From: Orientallactaga sibirica
Lineage: Eukaryota > Chordata > Mammalia > Rodentia > Dipodidae
Length of the DNA stretch: 64,000 bases
Reading direction: 5' to 3'
Assembly: GCA_036365145.1 (NCBI GenBank)
Contig: JAEOAD010000018.1
Coordinates: 6,652,001 to 6,716,000 of the forward strand
The notes beneath the pieces are model-generated. The model was not told where the DNA came from and ran no database searches. It saw nothing but the letters and a program-made list of their open reading frames with translations. Shown here piece after piece: positions 23,094-34,015 of the stretch. Each line of letters starts with the position of its first letter. Within the stretch, counting starts at the first letter, position 1. The position numbers and the translations under genes are program-made.

Positions 23094-23245
23094 TTTTTTG
23101 TTTTTTGAGGTAGGGTCTCACTCTAGCTCAGGCTGACCTGGAATTCACTCTGTACTCTCAGGGTGGCCTCGAACTCATGGCGATCCTCCTACCTCTGCCT
23201 CCCAAGTGCTGGGATTAAAGGCGTGCGCCACCATGCCCGGCTTTA
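22740..23245 (-). mobile_element. Three minus B1 SINEs in tandem
   Basis: 22740-22912, 22913-23062 and 23095-23245. All are close to consensus; the third follows a (TTTA)n tract. Confidence 0.9.
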
Positions 23246-23482
23246 TTTTTATTTTTTAAAGAAAGCGAGAGACATAGAGAGAGAGGAGAGATAGAGAATT
23301 GGCCCGCTAGGGCTTCCGCCACTGCAATCTAACTCCAGATGCTTGTGCTACCTAGTGGGCATGTGTGACCTTGCACTTTCCTCACCTTTGTGCATCTGCC
23401 TAACCTGGGATCTGGAGAGTAGAACATGGGTCCTTAGGCTTTGTAGGCAAGCGCCTTAACTGCTAAGCCATCTTTCCAGCCC
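23246..23482 (-). mobile_element. DIP-type SINE
   Basis: Minus copy with an extra middle segment (gggcatgtgtgaccttgcac). Confidence 0.85.
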
Positions 23483-23679
23483 TACTCAGTTTCTTTTACT
23501 TCCACAGCACTCAGCCCTCGTATCCCATGGCCTCACAAGCCAGACAATGACAGGCTCTTTCATTCCTTATTTTTAATATAATTTTGTGTATTTACATTTT
23601 AAATATGTATTTTATTAGCATATATTAGTTAAACACAACAAAGGTTTCATTATGACATTTTCAAACATGTACACTTTTT

Positions 23680-24036
23680 TTTTTGTTTTTTGTTTTTGGT
23701 TTTTTTGAGGTAGGGTCTTGCTCTAGTCCAGGCTGACCTGGAATTCACTCTGTATTCTCAGGGTGGCCTCAAACTCACGGCGATCCTCCTACCTCTGCCT
23801 CCCGAGTGCTAGGATTAAAGGCGTGCGCCACCACGCCCGGCATGTACACATTTTTTTTTGAAGCAGGGTCTCACTCTAGCCCCAGAGGACCTGGAATTAC
23901 TCTGTAGCTTAGACAGGCCTCGAACTCATGGGGATCCTGTTATCTCAGCCTCCTGAGTGCAAGTACGGGGGTGAAAAGTGAGTGCCACCACACCGGGCTT
24001 CACAAATTTTTTTCTTCTTTTTTCTTTTTCTTTTTC

Positions 24037-24067
<31 letters not shown>

Positions 24068-24216
24068 TTTGGTTTTAGGAGGTAGGGTCTTGCTCTAGAC
24101 CAGGCTGACCTGGAATTCACTATGTAGTCTCCAAATGGCCTTGAACTCACGGTGATCCTCCTACCTCTGCTTCCCAAGTACTGGGATTAAAGGTGTACAC
24201 CACCATGCCTGGCTTC
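23680..24216 (-). mobile_element. Three minus B1 SINEs
   Basis: 23680-23842 (near consensus), 23850-24000 (diverged) and 24040-24216. The unique gap 23483-23679 precedes them. Confidence 0.85.
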
Positions 24217-24217
24217 G

Positions 24218-24443
24218 TGATTTTTTTTTTTTTTTGAGAGAGAGAGAGAGAGAGAATGGGCGCACCAGTGGCCTATTAGCTGCTGTGAATGAATTCCAGA
24301 TGTATGAGCCCCCATGTAGGCAAGTGTGGCATTGCGCCCTTGCGTCCCTTTATGTATGGCTAAATGTGGGACCTGGAGAATTGAACGTGCATTCTTAGGC
24401 TTACCAGGCAGGTGCCTTAACATCTAAGCCATCTCTCCAGCCC
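24218..24443 (-). mobile_element. DIP subfamily 2 SINE
   Basis: Carries the diagnostic insert read here as caagtgtggcattgcgccct. Confidence 0.85.
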
Positions 24444-24459
24444 CTTCATGATTTTTTAA

Positions 24460-24461
24460 AA

Positions 24462-24513
<52 letters not shown>

Positions 24514-24704
24514 TTTATTTGCAAGCAGAAAGAGAGAGAAGAGAGACAGAGAGAATGGGTACACCAAGGCCTTCAGCCACTGCAAATAAACTCCAGATTA
24601 TGTGTCTCTTTGTGCATTTGGCTTACATGTGTACTGGGAATTGAATCTGGGTCGTTAGGCTTTTCAGGCAAGCACCTTAATGGCTGAGCCATCTCTCTAG
24701 CCCA
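24460..24704 (-). mobile_element. (AT)n tract and DIP SINE
   Basis: (AT)n at 24465-24510, DIP 24510-24704. Confidence 0.87.
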
Positions 24705-24868
24705 CAATGTATTTTTTCAATTTATCACTTTCACCATTACCCTCTCCTGTTCCCTTCCCACTCCCGCTCCCCTCTTTTTTACAAACCAGTCCCCCTTCTA
24801 CTTACATATTGTTTCTTTTCTCTTGTGGACCCAGTGAGTTTCATTATAGTTGCACAAGGCGCTGAGTT

Positions 24869-24869
<1 letters not shown>

Positions 24870-24915
<46 letters not shown>

Positions 24916-25187
24916 TTTTAGTTTTTTAAGGTAGGGTCTCCCTGTAGCCCAGGCTGACCTGGAATTCACTATGTAATCTGAGGGTGGCCATGAACTCACA
25001 ACAATCATCCTACCTCTGCCTCCTAAGTGCTGGGAATAAAAGTGTGCACCACTATGCCCAGTTTATTTATTATTTTTTAGATTCAGTCTCACGTTGTAGC
25101 CCAGGTTAACCTCAAACTCATGGGGGTCTCCTTGTCTTGGCCTTCCGAGTGCTGGGATTACAGGTGTGAGCTACTATGCTCAGCTTC
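24870..25187 (-). mobile_element. Two minus B1 SINEs, the second diverged
   Basis: 24870-25065 follows a (TTTA)n tract; 25065-25187 is old (gattacaggtgtgagctac). Confidence 0.8.
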
Positions 25188-25189
25188 AT

Positions 25190-25925
25190 TTCCTGTTTCA
25201 AAGTCTCTTTCAATCAAAGCAGTTCATATATTCCTTGATTATCATAGTTTCCTGCTCTAGGCCATTACCAAGGCCCCCCCATCTGCATGTTGACTCATGG
25301 ATTTTCCCCTTCCTGTGTATTAAAGGCTGGACCTGAAGGGTTTCTTCTCTTGCTCTCTCCCTCCTCACTGTCCAGTTCTTCCCATGGGTTCCAAGTTTTT
25401 GGATTCCAACAAAGGCATTTTAGCACAATCTAATTTGTGCTCTCTTTCCCTTATGTCCTGCCAGCTGTAAAAAACAGCAAGCCAACACCTCCATTTCATT
25501 CTCCCGTTTTTTCCATGTTTCCTGCCAAATCAGAGGCTCGCGTGGAGGATAGCATCTGCATGCCTTTTTCTTGTAATTCCTCCCTTAAATAGGCAAGTTC
25601 TTTCCAGGCAGACAGCTTAGCTTTAGATGCATGTCTTATTACCCATAGCAAGGGCCACACGACTACCAGTATATGATTCTACAATATATTCTTTAATCCA
25701 TCAGCTACTTGGGAGGCCTTCCCCTTACTCACTTGACGGAAATGTATACTACCCCATACCACACAAAGGAAGAGAGCCACCCTGACATTCTCCCTAGGGA
25801 TATTTCACACCCCAATGGCATGCAGCTGTCTCTCTCCAGGTCCATATTTGATCCTGCCAGTCTCTGTTTAGGCACCAAGGGTATCACATGACTTTTCCTG
25901 TCATGTGACAGGAATAGGGGAGGAT
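25190..25925. other. Non-SINE segment of unknown origin
   Basis: AT/CT-balanced DNA with no recognised repeat. A minus-strand frame (25677 to 25496) reads about 59 codons with a hydrophobic then charged segment, and is too short to call. Confidence 0.3.
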
Positions 25926-25935
25926 TATTTTTCCC

Positions 25936-25994
<59 letters not shown>

Positions 25995-26780
25995 CCCCCT
26001 CTCTCTTTCTTTCTTTTTTTTTTTTTTTTTGTTCTTTTGGTTTTCCAAGGTAGGGTCCCACTCTAGCTCAGGCTGACCTGGAATTCACTATGTAGTCACA
26101 AGGTGGCCTCAAACTCACAGCGATCCTCCTACCTCTGCCTCCTGAATGCTGGGGAGATTAGTTCTTTTTAAAAAAAAACTATTTCATTTATGTACTAGAG
26201 AAAGATGCACATAGAGAGAGAGAAAGAATGGATGTACTAGGGCTTTTAGACACTGCAAATAAGCTCCAGACTCACCTTGTGCATCTGGCTTTATGTGGGT
26301 ACTGGGGAATTGAACCGGGGTCCTCAGGCTTTTCAGGCAAGCACCTTAACCACTGAGAAATCTCCTCAGACTGATTCTTTTTTTTTCTGCTTTTTCCCTT
26401 CCCTTCCCTTCCCTCCCTTCCTTCCTTCCTTCCTTCCTTCCTTCCTTCCTTCCTTCCTTCCTTCCTTCCTTCCTTCCTTTCTTTCTTTCTTTCTTTTCGA
26501 GGTAGGGTCTCACTCTAGCTCAAGCTGACCTGGAATTCACTATGTAGTTTCAGGATGGCCTTGAACTCTCGATGGCCCTTCTACCTCTGCCTCCCAATTG
26601 GTGGGATTAAAGGTGTGCACCACCATGCCCTTCCTTTGTCTTTTTGGGGTAAGGTTACTCTAGCCCAGGCTGACCTGGCACTCACTTTGTAGTCCCAGGC
26701 TGGCCTTGAACTCTCAGCAACCCTCCTACTTCTGCCTCTCAAGTGCTGGGATTAAAGGTGTGCACCACCATACCTAGCAG
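25936..26780 (-). mobile_element. (CTTT)n, B1, DIP, (CCTT)n and two B1 SINEs
   Basis: (CTTT)n 25936-26015, B1 26020-26157, DIP 26165-26370, (CCTT)n 26395-26480, B1 26498-26633 and B1 26634-26780, all minus. Confidence 0.87.
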
Positions 26781-26783
26781 GAG

Positions 26784-27164
26784 AAACTATTTCTATATAC
26801 CTCAGATATAGAAGGCAGTGGCAGACCAATGAAATGATTCAAGTTGGCTTAGTGAACCAATGAGTTTGTTGGTGTTACCTACAGAAGCATGCTGAGAGGT
26901 AACTTAAAGAAGCATGGGTGACTTAAGCCAGTGCATAACTGAAAAGCCCGTGCTAGTATGACTGAAGACTCATGAAAGTCCCGTCACTGGAGTCCCCGCA
27001 CAACTGGCAGGCAGTTCCTCTGAAGAGTCTCCCTCACACCCGAGCACTTACTTACTACTTATACAACTTGGGGAGGAGCCTCATGAGTCTTGTAAGTTTT
27101 GTGAGCTTCCTGAGTCTTTGTGAGAATTCTGGAATATTCCAGTCTGTAGGAAACAGCTGCACAA
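26784..27164 (+). mobile_element. Unnamed dispersed repeat, copy 2
   Basis: Same orientation and order of phrases as 18519-18935 (gaaactatttctatatacc, caatgagtttgttggtg, caactggcaggcagttcc, gaagagtctccctcac, catgagtcttgtaagttt). It is bounded by minus B1 elements on both sides, which probably truncated it. Confidence 0.55.
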
Positions 27165-27169
27165 CTTTT

Positions 27170-27330
27170 TGTTTGTTTGTTTGTTTGTTTTCAAGGTAGA
27201 GTCTCATTCTAGCCCAGGCTGACCTTGAATTCACTATGTAGTCTCAGGGCTGCCTTGAACTCATGGTGATACTCCTACCTTTGCCTCCTGAGTGCTGGGA
27301 TTAAAGGTGTGCGCCACCACGCCCGACCCA
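27170..27330 (-). mobile_element. B1 SINE
   Basis: Minus copy preceded by (GTTT)n. Confidence 0.88.
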
Positions 27331-27372
27331 CAACAGGTTATGTTCTTATTACTGACTTTAAGAGTTCTTTAA

Positions 27373-27715
27373 GCCAGGCATGGTGGCACATGCCTTTAAT
27401 CCCAGTACTCGGGGAGGCAGAGGCAGGAGGATCACCAGGAGTTCAAGGCTGTCCTGAGACTACATAGTAAATTTCAGGTCAGCCTGGGCTACAGTGAGAC
27501 CCTACCTCAAAAAGCCCCCCCCCCCAAAGAAAGAGTTATTTACAGGGGCTGGAGAGATGGCACTTTCTGGCAAAGCCTGACAGTCTGGGTTCCATACCCA
27601 GTAACCACATAAAGTCAGATGTATAAAATGATGCATGTGTTTGGCAGGAGGCTCTGGCATGCCCATTCTGTCTCCCTCTGCTTGCAAATAAATGAATAAA
27701 TTTAAAAAACAAACA
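27373..27715 (+). mobile_element. B1 and DIP SINEs
   Basis: B1 27373-27535 (C-run at its tail), DIP 27545-27715 (internally shortened). Confidence 0.85.
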
Positions 27716-27777
27716 GCAGCAACAATAAAAACAACAACAAAACTTTTCTTAAGCCAAGGTCTTAGAGACTCATAATT

Positions 27778-27895
27778 CACCAAATATTTGTTGAGCACCT
27801 GCCACACACTGGTCACTGCTCTAGTGCTGGGGCCAGAGCCATGAGCTGTGAGTCTCCCTGTCTGCATGGAGCTTTTTGTCTAGGGGGTGGAAAGA
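27778..27895 (+). mobile_element. L2 LINE 3' remnant
   Basis: The phrase aaatatttgttgagcacctg with a following cactgctctagtgctggggc and catggagctttttgtctag matches the conserved 3' end of mammalian L2. Confidence 0.65.
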
Positions 27896-27939
27896 AAAGA
27901 AATGTGACTATTGTCACTGGAGCCTGTAGTCAAGGTGGG

Positions 27940-28047
27940 GAGGAGAAGAGAAAGAAAAAGAAAGCAAAGAGACAGAAAAGAAGAGAGGAAGAGGAAGACA
28001 GAAAGAAAGGAAAAAGAAGGAAGCAAAGAGGGACAGAACAAGAAAAA

Positions 28048-28080
<33 letters not shown>

Positions 28081-28340
28081 CAGACAGTGAGCTAGAGAAA
28101 TAAAAAGAAATGAATCACAGACAAAGAGAAATAGAGGAAGCCATGCCTTTAATCCCAGCACTTGGGAGGCAGAGGTAGGAGGATCACCATGAGTTTGAGG
28201 CCAGCCTGAGACTACATAGTGAGTTCCAGGTCAGCCAGGGCTAGAGTGAGACCCTACCTTTAAAAAAAGAGAGAAATAGAGGAAAAGAAAAAGTAAAAAG
28301 GGAGAGAGTAAGAGAGAGGAAAAGAGAGAAGGAGAAACTG
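27940..28340. repeat. Purine-rich GAAA/GAGA tract with a truncated B1
   Basis: Almost pure purine on the plus strand at 27945-28085, then a 5'-truncated B1 at 28138-28275, then more AG-rich sequence to 28340. Confidence 0.8.
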
Positions 28341-28357
28341 GTTGTACATCTTTAAAA

Positions 28358-28690
28358 AAATATATTTGAGAGAGTAAGTATGGATGCACCAGGGCCTCCT
28401 GACACTGCAAACAAATTCCAGATGCATGCCCCACTTAGTGCATCTGGCTTTACGTGGGTACTGGGGAATCATACTTGGGTCCTTAGGCTTTGCAGGCAAG
28501 CACCTTAACTGCTAAGCCACCTCTCCAGCCCAGGTGCACACCTTTATCCCCAGTACTCAAGATGCTGAAAGGGAAGGATCGCAATGATTTTGAGGCCAGC
28601 CTGGGACTACAGAGTGTGTTCCAGGTCAGTGTGAGCTAAAGTGAGACTCTACCTCGAAAAATCCAAAAAAGTAAATAAGAAAATAAAAAT
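28358..28690. mobile_element. DIP (minus) and diverged B1 (plus)
   Basis: DIP 28358-28530, B1 28531-28690. Confidence 0.83.
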
Positions 28691-28849
28691 AAAAAGGCAA
28701 ATAAGCTAGCACACAGCATTTATTTGGGTAATAGCACATGCTATTAAGCTGGGCAGTGGGCAGGATGAGGAAGGTAAAGACTGTTTTTGGTGGGTAGTCT
28801 TCAGGTCTGTAATCTATGGCACTCTATCAGGTTCTCTTCCTTCCTTCCT

Positions 28850-29146
28850 TAATTAATTTTTTAAAATTTATTTAATTAATTTAATTTATTTATTTGAGAG
28901 AGAGAGAGGGAGAGAATGGGAGCACCAGGGCCTCTAGCCACTGCAAACGAACTCCAGATATATGTGCCACCTTGTGCATCTGGCTTTCATGGGTACTGAG
29001 GAATTGAGCCTTGTACAGCCGTCCTTAGGCTTCACAGGCAAGCACTTCACTGCTAAGCCATCTCTCCAGCCCTTCCTTCCTTCCTTCTTTCCTTCCTTCC
29101 TTCCTTCCTTCCTTCCTTCCTTCCTTCCTTTCTTCCTTCCTTCCTT
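28850..29146 (-). mobile_element. DIP SINE and (CCTT)n tract
   Basis: DIP 28850-29072, CCTT repeats 29070-29146. Confidence 0.87.
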
Positions 29147-30185
29147 TTTGTAGGAAGCTCAGTTTTCCACCAAATTAAGGGAAATCCCACTCTCCATTTC
29201 TCATACAGTTTGTGTCCTGTGTCCTCAACACTGTGGTGGGCTCTCCACTCTGCCCCTTTTCTGTGCTCCTCACCACTCACCTGGTATCTGGGAAGTCCCT
29301 CTCTAGACCCCACTCTTCCCCCAGGTGTCTGTTTTGACTAACAAGGGTCCTGCCCCCACCTCAGAGCCCCAGGATTGTGCCTGGAAAGCAAATGGCAGTT
29401 GTTCTCTGAGCCAGAAATTTACTACCTGAAGGCTCTGCTCTGTCCAGCTAGCCTCACTTTCAGGCAAGCACAGGGAGGTGGCATGCTGGTGGCACTCAGG
29501 TCCCCTCAGTAGCTCTGCAGCCTATCCTCAGTGTTTTGAGCATTCTCTCTCTAGCCTTGGAGTCACACAGTTCCCCAGAACTGCCTCTGCTACAGTCCAT
29601 AGGCTCAGTTGCTTCATGTCTAAGGCGGATCTTCCCTCAGCCAAGTGGATCTTCCTAGGGCCCCAGCCAGACCAGACAAGAGGCCCTGGCCTGTCAAGAG
29701 AAGCCAGAAAAAGCAGCAGGCACCAAGATAGCATACTCAGTTCATAGTTGGCACTCAATAAATGGCGTTTCCATTGCAAAACCAGAGTCTACCCGATGGG
29801 TCAGAGTAGGAGTCCTAGACATGCCCCCACAAGTCACATAGTTCCTTATCCTAGCCACTGCACACCTTCCCCTGGAGAGGAGAGACATGGAGACCAGGTT
29901 TATCCCCCTCTGCTTGAAGATGCCAGCATATTTCAGGAAGGAAAAAGTTATGACTCTCTCTTTCACCTTATTGCAAATATTATTCTGGTGAGGTATATTT
30001 ACACAAAAGCAGTCAAGATTATAAGGTTTGTCCTTAGCTTCCCAACCCCTGCCAGAGATAGCTGCACCAGAGGCAGAGAGAGTCCAGTGAATTATCTGGA
30101 AACCTGTTAGAAGATGTTAGAAGTTTCCCTAAAGTCATTGACTGGAAACTCCTTTGCAAAGGTTTCTAGATGAGGCTGAAAACTG
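29147..30185. other. Low-repeat intron segment
   Basis: Apart from the MIR-like remnant, nothing recognised. Frames of up to 120 codons occur on both strands without domains. Confidence 0.4.
29555..29775 (+). mobile_element. MIR-like remnant
   Basis: The order agtcacacagttccccagaa, ctcagttgcttcatgtct and ggcactcaataaatgg fits a degraded MIR in the plus orientation. It is old and partial. Confidence 0.4.
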
Positions 30186-30189
30186 ACCG

Positions 30190-30272
30190 TTGAGGCTCCT
30201 TTCTTTCTCTCTTTCTTCCTTTCTTCCTTTCTTCCTTTCTTCCTCCCTCCCTCCCTCCCTCCCTCCCTCCCC

Positions 30273-30351
<79 letters not shown>

Positions 30352-30352
30352 T
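30190..30352. repeat. (CTTT)n/(CCTC)n pyrimidine microsatellite
   Basis: About 160 bp of almost pure pyrimidine, adjoining the GC-rich LTR. Confidence 0.95.
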
Positions 30353-30353
30353 A

Positions 30354-30984
30354 TGGGTTTTTGCCATTTCTTTTCCCTGGAGTCGTTGCGCCCCCACGTC
30401 CCGTCCCGGGCGAGGGAGGAGTTGGGGGGTGGGGAAGCAGAGTCCATACTGGAGCAGCGGGTGAGTGTGATGACGGACAGTGAAAACCCGGGAGACTGTC
30501 TGATGGACAGCACTCGTTTATTCAAAAGGGGAGTGGGTTTATAAACACTTGGGGAAGGTTGAGATGGCACATACAGACTATATGGAGATCGGATATGGGT
30601 TGCTATCTAATTGGTTGTAAGGGAGATAGTGGCGGAAGAGCCACGTAACTTCAAAGCTGTGAGGGAGGAGCTGTGAGAGAGATGGCTGCTGTGACTTCAA
30701 AGCTGTGAGGGAGGAGCAGCTAGCCACTTGGGGGTGCAAAGCCGGGCTTATGGGATGGTCAAGCTTTTGGGATCCAGGGGGAGGGCCTCGCCAGTTCTGC
30801 CCACTCTGGGCAATGGCAGGGCACACTACAACAGCCCGAGGGTAGGGAAGGCCCAGTCACTGTTGCCAGGGTGGGTTCTCGACGATAGGGCCAGCTGCAA
30901 CCCCACAGCCAAGGTCCCCGGCCGTGTCCAACAGTTCAGGCCAGCCTCCTCACAGTCCCAGCCCGTTTTTAGCAATGCCCAACA
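30354..30984 (-). mobile_element. GC-rich solo LTR candidate (different family)
   Basis: Minus-strand termini are TGTTGGGCATTGC and AAAACCCA. It is flanked by ttta on both sides (30350-30353, 30985-30988), although both flanks are T-rich so this is weak. On the minus strand GTTTATAAAC (TATA, about 30538) precedes AATAAA at 30517-30522, followed by a CpG-rich R/U5-like part. It lies between a CTTT microsatellite and a minus B1. Confidence 0.6.
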
Positions 30985-31108
30985 TTTATTTATTTATTGA
31001 GGCAGGGTCTCACTTTAGCCCAGGCTGGTCTTGAAGGTACAACCACCTTCCTATCTCTCCTGAATTCTGGGATTAAGAATGTGCATCACCACACCAGGTT
31101 CCAGGCTA
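30985..31108 (-). mobile_element. Diverged B1 SINE
   Basis: tttatttatttattgagg start and caccacaccaggtt end. Confidence 0.8.
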
Positions 31109-32226
31109 ATTCTCTGTTGGTCGAGATTTGTTCTTAGTCCATTTTGGCTTCCTGTCTTCATTGTGGCAATGACAAGAATATGGCCTTGGTCTCTCCATGT
31201 CCTATCCACTATGGCAGAGTGTTAAGCAGCCAAAATATCCCCAGCCCATCGGGAGGACTCAGGGCCCTGCAGGCATCTGCAAAGCAGGTTTCAGCAGTTG
31301 GTGCTCAACACTACTGTCATTCTTTGGAGTGGTTCTGGTCTTCTGGTCAACCAGCCCCCCCATAGCTAATCAGAAGGCACTGTGCAGAGAAGAGGGTATG
31401 GATGGCTTTGCTCCTGCCTACCATGGTACAAAGGGTGAGCAAGGGCTCTAGTGAAACATGGCCCAGAAGACCCCATGCTGAGATCCTGTGGGGCCTGCCA
31501 GGTCCCCATCCTGGATGACTTTGGTGTCTGGGTGCAATGGGCTGGGGTTTGCCCATGGGGCTGTGCTCCAGGATGTAATTACAGTGTCTGTCCTGTGGGC
31601 CAAGCCACAAGGGCGTTTGGGGAGGTGTCTGTAGGGCCTGTGACTCAGGAACTCATGAGAAAAGTGGCGGGTGGCACAGGGAGAATTAGAGCCTCGGTGC
31701 TGGTGGAGACAGGCGGCATCTGGAGCCCAGGCCACAAGTGCCACCCGCCTGGCACCTGCTTTGGTCCTAGCACCAGAGCTGGTGACCTTGCCAACCAGAT
31801 ATGTCCCCTGCCTGCTCTTCACCTCTGTATCTGCATGTCCCGTTAGTTCTTCCACCACCTTCTGGAACTCCACCCTCCAGGGGCCCCCGGGGAGGAAACA
31901 CATGTGCCTCTTAGGAATATACAGATAGCAGATAGACCAGTATACACACACACCATCACACGACCATACAGAGATGAATGGACGCACAGATACTTAAATA
32001 AACATGCAACCATGACACGGCTATACATTCATGTGGACACATACAACTACACATATGTATGTCCACAAGTAATCACACAGTACACACAACCACACACAGT
32101 CACACCTTTCAGAAGCCAGCATGTTCACCCAATTCCTTTGAAAGATGGACAACACTGGGATCCATGGGTAACAGGAGGGATTGAGAGTGCTGGATGCAGC
32201 TGTCTCACCTCTGTCTTTGTCTGCAG
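31109..32226. other. SINE-free intron next to the CPLX1 exon
   Basis: Contains a degenerate CA-rich stretch (31935-32105). The 179-codon minus frame and 131-codon plus frame here show no domain. The final bases form the acceptor tctgcag. Confidence 0.5.
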
Positions 32227-32402
32227 GGGCCACCAAGGACATGGGGAAGATGCTTGGGGGTGATGAGGAGAAGGACCCTGATGCTGCCAAGAAGGAGGAG
32301 GAACGGCAGGAGGCACTGCGGCAGGCAGAGGAGGAGCGTAAGGCCAAATACGCCAAGATGGAAGCAGAGCGCGAGGTCATGCGGCAGGGCATCCGTGACA
32401 AG
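32227..32402 (+). CDS. CPLX1: CPLX1 penultimate coding exon (complexin 1 residues 12-69)
   Basis: Complexin 1 binds the assembled neuronal SNARE complex at the presynaptic membrane and clamps or triggers synaptic vesicle fusion. The exon follows a ctgcag acceptor, starts with two bases completing a Gly codon, and encodes 58 residues from [11 protein letters not shown] to GQGIRDK-type sequence ending RQGIRDK before a GTGGGC donor. It covers the accessory helix and nearly all of the central SNARE-binding helix. Arg48, Tyr52, Arg59 and Arg63, known SNARE-contact residues, are all present. [10 protein letters not shown] favours CPLX1; from memory CPLX2 has KHARMEAERE. The reading frame is intact with no unusual changes. 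The upstream exon(s) for the first 11 residues were not found in the window. Confidence 0.97.
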
Positions 32403-33340
32403 GTGGGCAACTGCAAGGTGTGGGAGCAGAGCCGTGGGCCTCCCTCCTTGACAGACTAGCAGCTCCTCCCTGGCAAGGAGACTGCTATAGAACAACAGAT
32501 GTCCACATTCAGATAGGGTTCACTCAGAGGGCTGACTTACCCTGACCCTAACATTGGGATCTGTTGTCCCCTTTGGGTTAGTCTTGGCTCCTTGCCCAGG
32601 TGGAAGATTCCATGAGAGGGAAGGAGGATGACAGGGCAGGTGGTCTTAGCCAGACGGGGGAGCCAGGGGCTCCTCCTGAGGTAGCCTAGGACTTAAGGCC
32701 AGGTGAGTCCCAGGAAGATCTTGTGCCTTCTGGACTCACACAAGGGGTCCGGGTGGGCAGGTGACCTCCTGAGGGTGGGTCAGCCAGAGCACCATGCCCA
32801 CAGCTCATGAGGAAAGTAAGGCTTAGTGTAGGATCTTGAGTTGAGGCCCATGTCCCCAGCACTGACGGCCCCAGCAGCCATTCCAGAAGATGGCTTGTGC
32901 CTACTTATCCCTTATCCCTGCTGTACCCAGTGGTATGGATCGGGCTCCACAGAGTTCTGGAGAAGTGGTAGCTGGGGGCTGGTTATCAGCTTTATCAATG
33001 AGCACCTGCAGATGCTGCGGGAAGCCAGGTGGGAGGTCACAACAGTGAAGTCCAGGTCTCTGTCCTGGGTCTCCGGGTGGAGGTGAGGGTGGGTGGAATC
33101 ATGGCAGTAGAGTGTATGACCTCTGCTCATAGGCCAGGTGCAGGGTGACGACAACTCTGCCCACCCAGAGGAGAGGCTTGGAGCCACCAAAGCACCTCAC
33201 CTGTGTCCCTCTTGTGGCCTGGCTCTGCAAGAAATGCTTCAGCAGGCCCAGGTGTCATAATCCTCCAGTTTTGGACTTGATGAGACATGAGGCTGTGGTA
33301 GCAGTGTGTATATATAGAAAACCCAGGCCCTGAGCTATGT

Positions 33341-33542
33341 TTGTTTGTTTGTTTGTTTGTTTGTTTGTTTGTTTGTTTGTTTTGAGGTAGGGTCTCACTC
33401 TAGCCCAGGCTGACCTGGAATTCACTATGTAGTCTCAGGGTGGCCTCAAACTCACAGCAATCCTACTTCTGCTTTCCAAGTGGTAGGATAAAAGGTGTGT
33501 ACCACCATGCCTGGCCATATTCTTCTTTCTTCTTCTTCTTCT

Positions 33543-33574
<32 letters not shown>

Positions 33575-34015
33575 CAAGGTAGGGTCTTGCTCTAACCCAA
33601 GCTAACCTGGAATTCACTATGTAATCTCAGGGAGCCTTGAACTCATGGTGATCCTCCTACCTCTAAATCATTTATTTTTTAATTAATTAATTACTTTTTT
33701 ATTGACAACTTCCATAATTGTAAACAATATACCATGGTAATTCCCTCCCTCTCCCCACTTTCCCCTTTGAAACTCCACTCTCCATCATATCCCTCCCCCT
33801 CTCAATCAGTCTCATATTCTTTTTTATGAGAGAGAAAGAGAGAGAATTAGCATGCTAGGGCCTCCAGCCACTGCAATCAAACTCCAGATGCATGTGCCAC
33901 CTTGTGTGCCTGCTCAACTTTGTGTGTCTGGCTTACATGGGATCTAGGGAGTCAAACATGGGTTCTTAGGCTTTATAGGCAAATGCCTTAACCACTAAGC
34001 TATCTCTCCAGCCCC
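33341..34015 (-). mobile_element. (GTTT)n, two B1s and a DIP around the L1 fragment
   Basis: B1 33341-33517 with (GTTT)n, B1 33540-33665 (truncated), DIP 33820-34015. Confidence 0.86.
33672..33815 (-). mobile_element. L1 3' terminal fragment, minus strand
   Basis: About 140 bp starting ttattgacaacttccataat and continuing aattccctccctctcc, aactccactctccatcat. It is the extreme 3' end of the window's L1 family, so a heavily 5'-truncated insertion in the CPLX1 intron. Confidence 0.8.

Noticed and set aside
30107..30570. Overlapping frames with long Lys/Glu or Ser/Phe/Leu runs
   Set aside because: They are translations of the CTTT microsatellite and the LTR.
31448..31987. 179-codon minus-strand open frame
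   Set aside because: Located in intron, no domain or familiar sequence, and includes the CA-rich degenerate repeat.
32227..32402. CPLX2 as the identity of the complexin exons
   Set aside because: [10 protein letters not shown] and [14 protein letters not shown] match complexin 1; complexin 2 differs at these positions.
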